Assembly: GCA_947361615.1 (NCBI GenBank)
Contig: CANAJP010000001.1
Span: forward strand, 1-64,000
Reading direction: 5' to 3'
DNA: 64,000 bases
Origin: an uncultured Candidatus Melainabacteria bacterium
GTDB taxonomy: Bacteria > Cyanobacteriota > Vampirovibrionia > Gastranaerophilales > Gastranaerophilaceae
Shown here: in pieces, positions 40,021 through 49,267 of the stretch
Layout of the letters: every line of letters starts with the position of its first letter
How positions within the stretch are numbered: the stretch's first letter is position 1
Translations under genes and position numbers: made by a program
Notes under the pieces: model-generated
Database searches by the model: none
Seen by the model: the letters and a program-made list of their open reading frames with translations, nothing else
Told to the model about the DNA's origin: nothing

Positions 40021-40330
40021 ATTTGGGTTACCGCAAAAAACTATTGATGAATTAATAAACTATTTTACGCAAAGGCCTGAAATAGAAAAAGTTGTTATAT
40101 ACGGTTCCCGCGTTAAGGGTACTCATCACAATGGTTCGGATATTGACTTTGCAATCTGGACAGATAAGCATGAAACCATTTCGAACATACTATCAGAATT
40201 AGACGATTTGCCTACACCATATATGTTTGACGTTACGGATTACAAAACACTCAACCACGAAGGGATGAAGAATAGTATTGACCGTGATGGCAAACTCTTT
40301 TACAGTGCAGATTATTATAATGACAAATAG
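40013..40330 (+). CDS. MNT-type nucleotidyltransferase, toxin-antitoxin partner
   Basis: A minimal nucleotidyltransferase with VVIYGSRVKGTHHNGSDIDF: GS..., then the catalytic Asp pair. 105 residues, similar to MntA, which can AMPylate a HEPN toxin and neutralise it. Overlaps the HEPN gene by 8 nt, so translationally coupled. Its end overlaps the 3' end of the TIM-barrel gene on the other strand by 16 nt. Confidence 0.88.
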   Translation: MDKFGLPQKTIDELINYFTQRPEIEKVVIYGSRVKGTHHNGSDIDFAIWTDKHETISNILSELDDLPTPYMFDVTDYKTLNHEGMKNSIDRDGKLFYSADYYNDK

Positions 40331-41160
40331 TAATCTTTTAAAATTTTCGTATCAACTTCGATATTAGGGCTTTCGCAGGTAAGCGCGCCACGAACATCAA
40401 ACGCTTTGAACGCTTTCAATAAATCCTTGTAATTCATATCAGATTCTTCAAGGTTCAAGTGACTGCGTTCACCTTTTGCTGTGTACAAAATTCCGGCAAG
40501 ATGCGCGTGGAATGTTTTTAACGCTTTATCGCCCAACTCGTTACCAATCTTTTCTAAAATCATTGAAAATTCATCATAAGTGTTAAACTCACCGCCGCTT
40601 CTAGCGTGAAGATGTGAAAAATCTATACAAGGAAGAACCATATCAAACTCCTTAGAAAGCCTGATAACTTCCTCCAAATCGCCCCACTGTGTAGCTTTTC
40701 CGGTAGTTTCCGGACGAACCCAAACATCTATATTCTGCTCTTTGAGCGCCGAAAATATCATATCATTGCACTTTTTAACCTGAGCGTAAACTTTTTCTTT
40801 ATCACCGCCCATATAATACGCAGCATGATAAGTTATACTAAATGCTCCCGTATCTCTTGCCGCAACAGCAGTTTCAATAATCCGGTTTACACTTGCAAGA
40901 ACTTTATCTTCCTCAGGAGAATTCAGGTTTATATAAAAAGGACAGTGAGCTGTCAAAACCAAATTTTCACTCTCGCGTGTTGAATTCACAAGCGCACGTG
41001 TGTCATCACTCATTCTGACACCGTGAACAAACTCCAATTCCATACCATCAAGCCCCAGAGATTTTATAATCTCAAAAGCTTCTTTATAACTACCTTTCGT
41101 AGCTTTTGGCATTCCGGCTGTTAAAAAATTCAACTTATCAAACTCAAATATTCTTTGCAA
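40315..41160 (-). CDS. TIM-barrel protein of the endonuclease IV/sugar-isomerase superfamily
   Basis: An AP-endonuclease-family-2 type barrel: GLDGMELEFVHGVRM, LTAHCPFYINLNSPEE, ITYHAAYYMGG, CIDFSHLHARSGGEF, TFHAHLAGI and HLNLEES, with several His, Glu and Asp suitable for metal binding. The pattern is closest to Nfo-like nucleases and sugar isomerases; no single substrate can be set. The length is 281 aa. It overlaps crcB by 17 nt on the same strand, so it may be co-transcribed with crcB and the upstream genes. Confidence 0.8.
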   Translation of the reverse strand: MQRIFEFDKLNFLTAGMPKATKGSYKEAFEIIKSLGLDGMELEFVHGVRMSDDTRALVNSTRESENLVLTAHCPFYINLNSPEEDKVLASVNRIIETAVAARDTGAFSITYHAAYYMGGDKEKVYAQVKKCNDMIFSALKEQNIDVWVRPETTGKATQWGDLEEVIRLSKEFDMVLPCIDFSHLHARSGGEFNTYDEFSMILEKIGNELGDKALKTFHAHLAGILYTAKGERSHLNLEESDMNYKDLLKAFKAFDVRGALTCESPNIEVDTKILKDYYLSL

Positions 41161-41494
41161 AATAAACTCCTATTCCTGTAGATAATAAACATACTGCAAC
41201 ACTTAGGAAAATATATCCGAAAGACTGCACAAAAGCACCTTTCTCCACCATTTTAAAAAGTTCAAGTGAAAAAGTACTAAATGTCGTCAAACCACCACAA
41301 AAACCCACTGTTATTGCAAGTTTTAGAGAATTTGACACATCAGCTTTATCCATAAAATAACAGTAGAAAAATCCTATAATAAAGCTTCCAATTATATTTA
41401 CAATAATAGTCGGGAACGGACAGACAAGGTTTGCGCCATATCTTAATAAAGACCCCAGACCGCCGCCTAAAAATATAGCAATAACGTTAAGCAT
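41144..41494 (-). CDS. crcB: Fluoride ion channel CrcB/Fluc
   Basis: A four-helix membrane protein exporting fluoride. Signature GGGLGSLLRYGANL, IVNIIGSFIIGFFY, GFCGGLTTFSTFSLELF and a fourth helix (IFLSVAVCLLSTGIGVYF). 116 residues, the usual homodimer size. It overlaps the upstream C_GCAxxG_C_C gene by 8 nt and the downstream TIM-barrel gene by 17 nt. No fluoride riboswitch was recognised in the 61 bp before the first gene of the group. Confidence 0.95.
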   Translation of the reverse strand: MLNVIAIFLGGGLGSLLRYGANLVCPFPTIIVNIIGSFIIGFFYCYFMDKADVSNSLKLAITVGFCGGLTTFSTFSLELFKMVEKGAFVQSFGYIFLSVAVCLLSTGIGVYFAKNI

Positions 41495-41885
41495 GAACCC
41501 CTGCCGACACTAAACTTTCCATAATTTCCTGCGCGTCAGAAACCATTTTACAGCAATGATGTTTGCGCTCAATTCCCTCAAGTCCTCGTGACAAAATCTT
41601 ACAGCAGGTAAACTGGTTGCGTGCTTTAAATTCATCTACAAGCTCTTTTGCTTTCGCTCTTGCTATAACTTCGTTACCTTTAGAGTTCTCACGGCCAAAG
41701 TGATATCCAAGAACCATCTGAGAAGCAGAAACAGCACCACACAAACAGCCGCTTGACATTCCGCTCGAAAAACTTGTTGCACAAGGCAAAAGTTCCGCCG
41801 GACATAAACCTTTATCTATTGCATATTTTATAATGCTTTCAGAACAAGAATAACCGTTCATAAAATAATCTGTTGCTTTAGTCAT
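41487..41885 (-). CDS. C_GCAxxG_C_C family protein
   Basis: A redox-type Cys-rich protein: YSCSESIIKYAIDKGLC at the N-terminus, SSGMSSGCLCGAVSASQ, and QFTCCKILSR plus KHHCCKMV at the end, the spacing that gave the family its name. The biological role is unknown; a metal- or redox-related function is suspected. ATG 41885, with GAGAGG just before it, is preferred over the GTG at 41891. Its stop overlaps crcB, so co-translation is likely. Confidence 0.88.
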   Translation of the reverse strand: MTKATDYFMNGYSCSESIIKYAIDKGLCPAELLPCATSFSSGMSSGCLCGAVSASQMVLGYHFGRENSKGNEVIARAKAKELVDEFKARNQFTCCKILSRGLEGIERKHHCCKMVSDAQEIMESLVSAGVHA

Positions 41886-41946
41886 ACACACCTCTCAAAC
41901 TTAATAACAGGATAGCACAAATCTGCCCAAAATCTATATAGGCACC

Positions 41947-43062
41947 CTATCTTATTTGAACAGGCATTACCAGACAAACAAAGTCTTCTTCGCTGTTTGG
42001 TCTTAAAACTGTTGCTGAAAGGCTTGTGTTCAAACCGATTTTAACTTCTTCGCTATCAATGTTTTTCAAAGCTTCAAGCATATATTTGTAGTTAAAAGCT
42101 ATTGTTAAAGCATCAGCAGTGTAGTCAATATCAATGTTTTCTTCAGATTTACCTGAATCCGGAGTATCAGCAGTTAAGTTTAAGTTATTTTCAGTAAATT
42201 CAAACTTAGCGATACTTGTTTTTTCGTTAACCATGACAGAAACACGGTCAAGCGCTGAAATCATTTGTGAAACATTCACAATAGCTTCTTTCGGGCTTTC
42301 ATTAGGAATAAGTTTGTTATATTGCGGGAATTGGCCTTCAAGAAGTCTTGAAATTGTAGTTGTTTTTTCAGATTTAATAACGATTCTATTTGTTTCTGCG
42401 TAAATTTTAACATTATCTTCATCGATAAATGAGCAAATTTTAGCAAATTCGTTAACAGTTCTTGCAGGAATGATAAGCAGGTTAGTTTTGTCATTTTCAA
42501 TGCTTTCTCTGACACGCGCAAGTCTGTTACCGTCAGTTGAAGCAACTTCAAGCTGGTTTTCTGAAAGACTGAAAACAATACCTGATAAAAGGTTGCTGTT
42601 TTCATAAGCTGCAGCAGCAAAACCTGCTTGTTTAACGGCTTTAGTTAAAACTTTTACAGGAATTTCAAAACAATTAGCTTCATCAACTTCTACATTTGAG
42701 CATTCTTTAGGAAACTCATCAGCAGAAATACCGATGATATCAAATTTTGTTTTTTTGCAGGTAATATGAACTAACGGTTCAGTGGCAGCCATTTCAAAAG
42801 TTACGAGGTTATCATTTAATTTAGAAACAATTTCGTTCAAAGTTTTTGACGGGAGTGTTATTTTACCTTCTTCTTCGACCTGTGCATCAACGGTTGTAAC
42901 AATAGTCATATCCAAATCAGTCGCAACCAATTTAATAGAATTTTGACCTACTGTTTCAATATAAATGTTTAAAAGAACAGGCTGTAAAGCTTTTACACTT
43001 GTGGCTCTTTCAACAATTTTAATACCGTTATATAAATCCTCTTTTTTAATAACAAACTTCAT
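41947..43062 (-). CDS. dnaN: DNA polymerase III beta subunit (sliding clamp)
   Basis: Three clamp domains, as expected for 371 residues: MKFVIKKEDLYNGIKIVERA, then FEIPVKVLTKAVKQAGFAAA and the C-terminal domain ending VCLVMPVQIR. It tethers polymerase III to DNA. It stands alone with the glycosyltransferase gene 96 bp upstream on the same strand, not next to dnaA or recF, so the classical dnaA-dnaN-recF cluster is broken. Confidence 0.97.
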   Translation of the reverse strand: MKFVIKKEDLYNGIKIVERATSVKALQPVLLNIYIETVGQNSIKLVATDLDMTIVTTVDAQVEEEGKITLPSKTLNEIVSKLNDNLVTFEMAATEPLVHITCKKTKFDIIGISADEFPKECSNVEVDEANCFEIPVKVLTKAVKQAGFAAAAYENSNLLSGIVFSLSENQLEVASTDGNRLARVRESIENDKTNLLIIPARTVNEFAKICSFIDEDNVKIYAETNRIVIKSEKTTTISRLLEGQFPQYNKLIPNESPKEAIVNVSQMISALDRVSVMVNEKTSIAKFEFTENNLNLTADTPDSGKSEENIDIDYTADALTIAFNYKYMLEALKNIDSEEVKIGLNTSLSATVLRPNSEEDFVCLVMPVQIR

Positions 43063-43158
43063 ACCTCGTCACTCCTTTTCTTACGTAAATTATATTACAA
43101 AGCAGGTGCAAAATACAAGGAAAACTATTGATATTATTAAGAAAGCGCAATATTTTAT

Positions 43159-44145
43159 TTACTCTTTTTCAGGTAAAGCTGCAATATTTTCCATAACTTT
43201 ATCAACATCAATATTTTTTGTATCGAGGCTGACCATTATGTTGTTTTTTCTTAAATCCTTTGGACCCCATTTAGTAAAAAGGTCGCTAAAAAATATTGCG
43301 GTTGTAGGTACTTTTCTTGCTAACGCAAGGTGCATACAGCAAGTGTCAACTGTCACAAATTTTTCACATTTATCTATCAATGCTGCTGTTTCTAAAAATT
43401 TAGTCTTACCGGCAAAATCATAATACTCAAGGTTTGGAAACTCTTTCAATTCATCAACATAATGACGAATATCATTTCCGCCTATGATTACAACTTTATA
43501 TTTATTTTCATTATTAATTTTTGAAATAAGCGCAGCCGATGTAGAAACCATCAAAGATTTCTGTTCTGAATGACATGCAGGACAAAAACCAATAATTTTC
43601 TTATTTTCAAGCCCGTTATTTTTCAAAAGTTCAGAAACATTTTTTTCATCTTCTGCATTAAAATTAAAATAAGTTTCTAATCCCTCTTCATATATTCCTA
43701 ATGGTTTAAGACATCTTGCGTAGTGTTCGGTAATATGAACCTGTAAATTTTTTTCTTCATCAAGATACGGAATAAGACCTGTTAAAAACAACTCTCTCAT
43801 TTGTTCACCTCTGCCAACTCTATTTTTGGCTCCGGTCAAAAATGCGAGATATGCACCTCTTAGTTGATTGTCTAAAACTATTATAGTATCAAACTTTCCT
43901 CTTAATGAAAGTCCAAATTTGGTAACTTCCCAAAAAGACTTGCTTTTGTCGTAACAATAAACATTATCTATTTCCGGGATACCTGCAACAGCAGCAAGTC
44001 CTCTGTTTATTGCTATTATGGAAATATTTGCATCAGGATAAAGATTTCTCAAATGTTTAAAAATTCCGGATGTATTAATAACATCGCCTAGAGGGCCGGA
44101 AATAATTACAGCAATATTTTTTCCAACTATATTAATTTTTTTCAT
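43159..44145 (-). CDS. Glycosyltransferase family 9 (heptosyltransferase type)
   Basis: GT9 pattern: IAVIISGPLGDVINTSGIFK at the start (ADP-sugar entry loop), NRVGRGEQMREL in the middle, the loop KIIGFCPACHSEQKS in place of the usual G-x-S-x-x-K, and KFVTVDTCCMHLALARKVPT near the end. 328 residues. Family members add heptose or related sugars to lipopolysaccharide core; substrate is not clear. Its neighbour upstream is the gene-free 590-bp region. Confidence 0.9.
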   Translation of the reverse strand: MKKINIVGKNIAVIISGPLGDVINTSGIFKHLRNLYPDANISIIAINRGLAAVAGIPEIDNVYCYDKSKSFWEVTKFGLSLRGKFDTIIVLDNQLRGAYLAFLTGAKNRVGRGEQMRELFLTGLIPYLDEEKNLQVHITEHYARCLKPLGIYEEGLETYFNFNAEDEKNVSELLKNNGLENKKIIGFCPACHSEQKSLMVSTSAALISKINNENKYKVVIIGGNDIRHYVDELKEFPNLEYYDFAGKTKFLETAALIDKCEKFVTVDTCCMHLALARKVPTTAIFFSDLFTKWGPKDLRKNNIMVSLDTKNIDVDKVMENIAALPEKE

Positions 44146-44736
44146 TAATGTATTTTATATTAAATTTTGGTCAATACCTATTAGCCAAGTGGCCAATATA
44201 ATTTATGAACAAAACTCTATTTTTCGGCTAACCTCTATTATTTACTATATAAATAAATTAGTTTATATATATAACTAATAGTCATAGTAAGCTCGAAATA
44301 TTTGTAGAAAACTTCTGAAAGCCTCTATTACCAATAGTTTTCATTGTAAATAGTTTGTAGAATATTTTCTTATGACTATTAGAAAACCTATCATAGTAAT
44401 AATAATCTTTGTAGAAAACATAAAATTTTTGTAGAAAAAGCAGAGTTTTCTACAACTTAAACAAAAGTTTTCTACAATAAATGTAACGAAATGTAACGAA
44501 ATAAAGAGTATATAGCAATTATATAAAATGAAAATACTTTATTAATATGTAAGACATAACACAAAACACTGAACGACAAACGCATTAAATAAAACACGAG
44601 ATATAAAACTAACACACACACTACCTACTACACACTAACCTTCTACACACATGAGGAATTAAAAACAGATTCCAATTGAGACCTATCATTTGATAGGTTT
44701 TTTTTTGCGCGCTGCGCGGAGCCAGGAAGATTGCTA
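44146..44736. other. Gene-free 590-bp region with clustered TTGTAGAAAA motifs
   Basis: No ORF. Six copies of TTGTAGAAAA (one as TTGTAGAATA) lie within 180 bp: forward at 44302, 44355, 44409 and 44429; inverted as TTTTCTACAA at 44446 and 44468. Two ATGTAACGAA direct repeats (about 44481) follow, then an AC-rich stretch and a terminator (44681). TTTTCTACA differs by one base from the DnaA box form TTTTCCACA. An origin, partition or replication-control site is possible. A plus-strand RNA ending at the terminator could also come from here. Confidence 0.55.
44681..44709 (+). terminator. Plus-strand terminator without a known gene
   Basis: ACCTATC/GATAGGT stem with a short loop and a run of nine T. 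No plus-strand gene precedes it within 4 kb, which suggests a non-coding transcript from the gene-free region. Confidence 0.75.
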
Positions 44737-45021
44737 TTATATCGTCTTTGCAAGAATGTAGTGTTCGTAGCTCAGTGCGTAGTTATACAATGCATTCATA
44801 AGTACTCGGCCACTCTCTGATTTTCCTATTATTAGAAACTCGTTGTATTTGTTTTTCGCAAGTGTGAGTTCTGAATGGATAATTTTTTCTACATTTGTTT
44901 TAGGATTTTTAGACATTATAAGCTGAATCCATTCTGAGAGTATGTTTACAGCTGTGGATTTGTTGTTTATTATTTCACTATTTTTTGTTTGGATATATTT
45001 TGAAAATTCACTAAGTATCAT
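44737..45021 (-). CDS. Small helical hypothetical protein
   Basis: 94 residues, predominantly helical (ILSEWIQLIMSKNPKTNVEK; LMNALYNYALSYEHYI). No recognised domain. The start overlaps the comF stop by 4 nt, an ATGA-type overlap, so it is probably translated with comF. It could be a competence accessory protein. Confidence 0.62.
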   Translation of the reverse strand: MILSEFSKYIQTKNSEIINNKSTAVNILSEWIQLIMSKNPKTNVEKIIHSELTLAKNKYNEFLIIGKSESGRVLMNALYNYALSYEHYILAKTI

Positions 45022-45665
45022 AGTTTCGGAGTTGTTGTAGCAAAACAGGTTATGTCAGTAACGCCCGCTGCGTGAAATGTTTTTATCATTTCGGCGAAGG
45101 TTGAACCTGTTGTGCAAATGTCGTCTATAATTAATATTTTACCACAATTGGACATTTCTGATAAATTAACCTTAAACGCGTTGTGTAAGTTTTCTGCGCG
45201 CTCTGTTGGTGTAAGTTTGTATTGCGGTTTTGTGTTTTTTACACGGGTGATAAGTTTTGTGTTAAGGGTGTTTCCGGATAGCCTGCAAAACTCCTGAGCA
45301 ACGAGTTCCATGTGATTGTAGCGTCTTTTGGATTGGCGGTCTTTGTGAAGCGGAACTGGCACGACAATGTAATCTGTGTTATCAGTGATATTTTGCCAGT
45401 ATTCATACATAAATTTGGCCTGATAGAAAGCAAGGTCGCGCTGGTTGTGGTATTTAAGCCCGCGGATAAGCTTTTGTAAGTTTTTCTCGTAGACACCTGC
45501 GACATAAACGCTTACGCCGTCTATTGCAAGTCGCTTGCCGTATGAAAGGAATTCCAAACTGTCGTAACATTTGGAACACATTTTGACAGATTCGTTTGAT
45601 TTACGGCAAAAATAGCATTTCTTTTTATAAATCCAGTCTAGTAACCCGAGAAAGAATGCTTTCAT
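45018..45665 (-). CDS. comF: Competence protein ComF (phosphoribosyltransferase-like)
   Basis: The N-terminal double zinc knuckle KKCYFCRKSNESVKMCSKCY and the PRTase-like domain with VPVPLHKDRQSKRRYNH and ILIIDDICTTGSTFAEM define ComFC-type proteins, needed for natural transformation in several bacteria. 215 residues is usual. It overlaps the small gene after it and lies 4 bp behind the SWIM-SNF2 gene, so the three form an operon. With PilT, PilM-N, PilO and prepilins elsewhere it hints at DNA uptake. Confidence 0.93.
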   Translation of the reverse strand: MKAFFLGLLDWIYKKKCYFCRKSNESVKMCSKCYDSLEFLSYGKRLAIDGVSVYVAGVYEKNLQKLIRGLKYHNQRDLAFYQAKFMYEYWQNITDNTDYIVVPVPLHKDRQSKRRYNHMELVAQEFCRLSGNTLNTKLITRVKNTKPQYKLTPTERAENLHNAFKVNLSEMSNCGKILIIDDICTTGSTFAEMIKTFHAAGVTDITCFATTTPKL

Positions 45666-45669
45666 AACA

Positions 45670-48600
45670 TTATTCCATTGAGAATATTTCTTTAATGTCG
45701 TCCATTGTGAGCGATTTGGTGATGTTTCTATCCACCGAAATTACGCTGTCAACAAGGTTTCGTTTGAACATTTTGAGTTTCTGAATTTTCTCTTCAACCG
45801 TATTTTTGGTTATAAGACGGTAGACGAAAACTTTTTTCGTTTGACCGATACGGTATGCACGGTCTGTCGCCTGATCTTCAACAGCAGGGTTCCACCACGG
45901 GTCGTAATGGATTACGTAGTCTGCGCCTGTAAGGTTCAAACCTGTACCGCCCGCTTTCAAGCTGACAAGGAATATCGGAATATGCGGATTGTTGTTGAAT
46001 TTTTCCACTGCGCCCTGACGGTCTTTTGTTTTACCCGTGAGGTATGAGTATGGAATTCCAACGCGGTCAAGCCAATCTTTGACAAGGTCAAGCATTTCGA
46101 CAAATTGGCTGAACAACAATACGCGGTGTTTTTCAGAGATAATTTCTTCAAGCATAACTTTGAGTTTTTCAAATTTGCCTGATTTAATAATGTTTTTGAC
46201 ATTGTCTTTGTCGTAAAGTCTCGGGTGACAGCAGATTTGACGCAAACGAAGCAATGCAGAGAAGATAGAAAGTCTGCTTTTTTCGAGTCCGTTTTGTTCG
46301 ATAGATTTGAAAAGTTCTTCTTTTGTGCTGTCCAGAACCTGTAAGTAAAAATCCCTTTGTTCGTCTGTAAGTTCGCAGTATGCAATGTTTTCGACTTTAT
46401 CCGGCAAGTCTTTTGCAACATCGCGTTTCATACGACGGAGAATGAACGGATAAATTTGAAGCTTAAGACGTTTCTCAACGATTTTATCAGCGCGTTCCAT
46501 AATAGGGTTGACGTAACGGTAGTTGAATTCATGAACATCAAACAGGAAGCCCGGCATGAGGAAGTCAAATACTGACCAGAGTTCTTCAAGTTTGTTTTCG
46601 ATAGGAGTACCAGAAAGCGCAAGTTTGTGTGTTGCGTTGAGTTTTTTTACTGCCTGTGCGGTTTGAGAACCGGCGTTTTTAATATTTTGAGATTCATCGA
46701 GAACAACGTAGCGGAAATTGTATTCCTTAAGTTTTTCGATGTCGCGTCTAACGAGTGCGTAACTTGTGATTACTATGTCGTATTCAGGAATTTTTTTGAA
46801 TAAGCCTTTGCGCTCTGTACCGGAAATTTTCAGACATGAGAGTTCTGGCGCGAATTTTTGGATTTCAGATTCCCAGTTAAATACGACGGTTGTCGGGCAG
46901 ATAACAAGTGTCGGCATAGGGCCGTCAACATCTTTTGCCTTTTGAATAACTGTTAAGGCTTGAAGCGTTTTACCAAGACCCATATCGTCCGCGAGAATTC
47001 CGTTCAACCCGTATTTGTACATAAACCAGAGCCAGCCGAAACCTTTTTGCTGATATTCACGGAACTCGGCGTTGATAGATTTTGGAAGTTCTGTAGACTC
47101 GGCTGTTGAGAATGTGGACATTTGTGACCAGAATTCTTCAAACTCTTTGCTTAAAATTGTTTCGACGTGAAGGTTTTTAAGTTCGTTAATAAGTCCTGCG
47201 CGGTAAGTTTTTACGATGAATTTGTTTTCGTCGTTGCGGTAAACATCGAAAGAGTTGAACGCGCGCATAAGCCCGTAAATATCCTGTGCAGGGTACTCAA
47301 CAAATCCTAAACTTCTGATACGGCTGTATTTTTCGCCGCCTTGAATAGTTTCGTAAATTTCGTCAAAACTAACAATTTCATCGCCTGCGCGTCCGTAGAG
47401 ATAAATTTCAAAAGAATCTTTTGTTTCCTGACTGAAATCAATATCTGCGCAGAGTTTGAACGGATTATCAAGAATTTTGAAGAAATTCATATCGTCTTTT
47501 TCAACGAACTTCCAACCCTCTCCGGCCTGCTGAATATGATAGTTGTAGAAATCGATGGCGTTTTCTTTTTCAAGCGCGAGGTTGTTTGTCTGCATTGGAA
47601 CAAAACGGCACGCAAGAAGCATATTGTAAGCATCCTGTTCGTGTTTAACGTTACGTTTAACCCAGTAAACTAAATCTTCGTTAGGTTTTTTAACGGTGAC
47701 GTACGGAAGTTTTTCGCCTGTTAATTTTGAATAAGGAACCTTAACGCCGTCGTATTCAAATTCTAAAGAGGCTTTGAGTGACTGGTCGTAATCTATACCG
47801 AGTGTTACCACGTTAAGCGGAGGACGTTCTTCAAGCATTAACTTGGAGATATTTTCAGCGATTTCGACTTTCATAATCTCCTGAATTTCAGGCAGGTCTT
47901 CGTGAATAAATTTCCCACCCTCAGCGTCTTTGAGTTCGGTAAATGATGATTTAAGAATGTTTGTCGGAAGCGACTGCATTGCAATGTTTGTCGGGAAAAT
48001 TATGTTTTTATAACGTCCCCATTTGAGGTGTTTTGAGAAGTAGCGAACTTCTTCAAACGGATAAATTTCATCTTTATCAGGTCTGTGCCATTCAAGGGCA
48101 AGAAGTAATGAACCGCTCTGGCCTGAGTTTACAGTGAGTTGTAATTCCCATTCATCGTCAACGAACTTCAACCGTTCTTTTGTTTTTTCGTCCAGAACCT
48201 CGTCAGCTTTTGCAAGCAGCGCAAACATAGGGCCGAATTTAGTAATCGGAATATCGTACCATCCTGCTTTTTTGTCCTGACGGGCGATGGTTAAAAGTTG
48301 TTGAAAAATTGCGATTTCGACTTTTTGTGTGTTGTTGACTTCAAAATCAGGGTTTTGACGTTGTGCTTCAATCAGCGCACGCAGAATACTTTCAATTTGG
48401 CGTACGATTTTGCCGTTTTCACGAGAACGAACAAGGATAGAGAAGAAGTTAACTTTTCTTTTTGAGTTGAAGTGAAAAATATAACTTCCTGTTGGTTCTT
48501 CTGTTAAAGCTGTGTTTTCATCAGGGTAATCGGTTTCTATGCCGTATTTAGTTTCTAACCAGTCTTCATAAGCGTGATCGTTAATGGCTTTAATGGCAAC

Positions 48601-48849
48601 GGCAACAGCGTGTTTGCACCATTCGTCTTTAAGCGGACAGTTGCAACGTGCTTCGACTTTATTTTTTTTGAAAATGAGGTCAGTGTTGTAGGACGCCTGA
48701 AAGTTTCCTTTAACTTTGCCCATATAGAAGTTTTTTTCTGGATATGATTCAAGCACCATATCTTTAGTGTAAAGCTCATAACCTCTGCGCCAGGCGCCAG
48801 CTCCGGCCTTTTCTTTTACAAGTTTAAAATTAAATTCTTCAGTCGCCAT
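45670..48849 (-). CDS. SNF2-family helicase with N-terminal SWIM zinc finger
   Basis: The SWIM element CNCPLKDEWCKHAVAV is at about residues 69-84. After an unclassified middle region of about 500 residues comes the SNF2 ATPase: DDMGLGKTLQALTVI at about 621 (Walker A), DESQ, then the helicase C domain GGTGLNLTGADYVIHYDPWW and ATDRAYRIGQTKKV. The total of 1059 residues fits bacterial HepA/SNF2-SWIM proteins. They remodel protein-DNA complexes, exact role unknown. It forms an operon with comF and the small gene. No Cas or DISARM genes are nearby, so no direct case for a defence island. Confidence 0.92.
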   Translation of the reverse strand: MATEEFNFKLVKEKAGAGAWRRGYELYTKDMVLESYPEKNFYMGKVKGNFQASYNTDLIFKKNKVEARCNCPLKDEWCKHAVAVAIKAINDHAYEDWLETKYGIETDYPDENTALTEEPTGSYIFHFNSKRKVNFFSILVRSRENGKIVRQIESILRALIEAQRQNPDFEVNNTQKVEIAIFQQLLTIARQDKKAGWYDIPITKFGPMFALLAKADEVLDEKTKERLKFVDDEWELQLTVNSGQSGSLLLALEWHRPDKDEIYPFEEVRYFSKHLKWGRYKNIIFPTNIAMQSLPTNILKSSFTELKDAEGGKFIHEDLPEIQEIMKVEIAENISKLMLEERPPLNVVTLGIDYDQSLKASLEFEYDGVKVPYSKLTGEKLPYVTVKKPNEDLVYWVKRNVKHEQDAYNMLLACRFVPMQTNNLALEKENAIDFYNYHIQQAGEGWKFVEKDDMNFFKILDNPFKLCADIDFSQETKDSFEIYLYGRAGDEIVSFDEIYETIQGGEKYSRIRSLGFVEYPAQDIYGLMRAFNSFDVYRNDENKFIVKTYRAGLINELKNLHVETILSKEFEEFWSQMSTFSTAESTELPKSINAEFREYQQKGFGWLWFMYKYGLNGILADDMGLGKTLQALTVIQKAKDVDGPMPTLVICPTTVVFNWESEIQKFAPELSCLKISGTERKGLFKKIPEYDIVITSYALVRRDIEKLKEYNFRYVVLDESQNIKNAGSQTAQAVKKLNATHKLALSGTPIENKLEELWSVFDFLMPGFLFDVHEFNYRYVNPIMERADKIVEKRLKLQIYPFILRRMKRDVAKDLPDKVENIAYCELTDEQRDFYLQVLDSTKEELFKSIEQNGLEKSRLSIFSALLRLRQICCHPRLYDKDNVKNIIKSGKFEKLKVMLEEIISEKHRVLLFSQFVEMLDLVKDWLDRVGIPYSYLTGKTKDRQGAVEKFNNNPHIPIFLVSLKAGGTGLNLTGADYVIHYDPWWNPAVEDQATDRAYRIGQTKKVFVYRLITKNTVEEKIQKLKMFKRNLVDSVISVDRNITKSLTMDDIKEIFSME

Positions 48850-48956
48850 ATCTTCCCTTGCTCCGGGGTAATCTGCTTATATAGATAAATCTATAATCTC
48901 GGAGTTACCATTATTATTGCATAAGTAGTAAAAAAAAGCAAGTAGGTTAAATAAGC

Positions 48957-49178
48957 TTACTTGAGCATATATCTTTGGGCTGTGTCTATCTGGTTGTATA
49001 GCCCGCGACTTTTTTCTAATAAAAGCTCAGTCATTAGCGTTAAACCTAAGAATTTTTCGTTTTTATTTTCATTGTGTTCACAGTAATCTCTAAGTATTTT
49101 TAATATGAATTCAATTTCGCTGCACGTTTCCATTGCGTTATCTGTTTCTTGTAAAAATTCACGTTGTTGCTGTTTCAT
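48957..49178 (-). CDS. Small helical hypothetical protein
   Basis: 73 residues (FLQETDNAMETCSEIEFILK; TELLLEKSRGLYNQIDTAQR), helical and acidic. A ribosome site GGGAGAA precedes the start. No domain recognised. It lies between the SNF2 gene and a divergent XRE gene. Function unknown. Confidence 0.6.
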   Translation of the reverse strand: MKQQQREFLQETDNAMETCSEIEFILKILRDYCEHNENKNEKFLGLTLMTELLLEKSRGLYNQIDTAQRYMLK

Positions 49179-49267
49179 AAATTCTCCCTTTATTTTCTTA
49201 AGTGCGCTTATGATAAACTTAAGTATATATGCTGATTATTTTTTTGCAAGTATTATATAATTACAAT

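Noticed and set aside
41886-41946. Fluoride riboswitch before the crcB group
   Set aside because: The 61-bp gap has no recognisable conserved fluoride-aptamer sequence and is too short.
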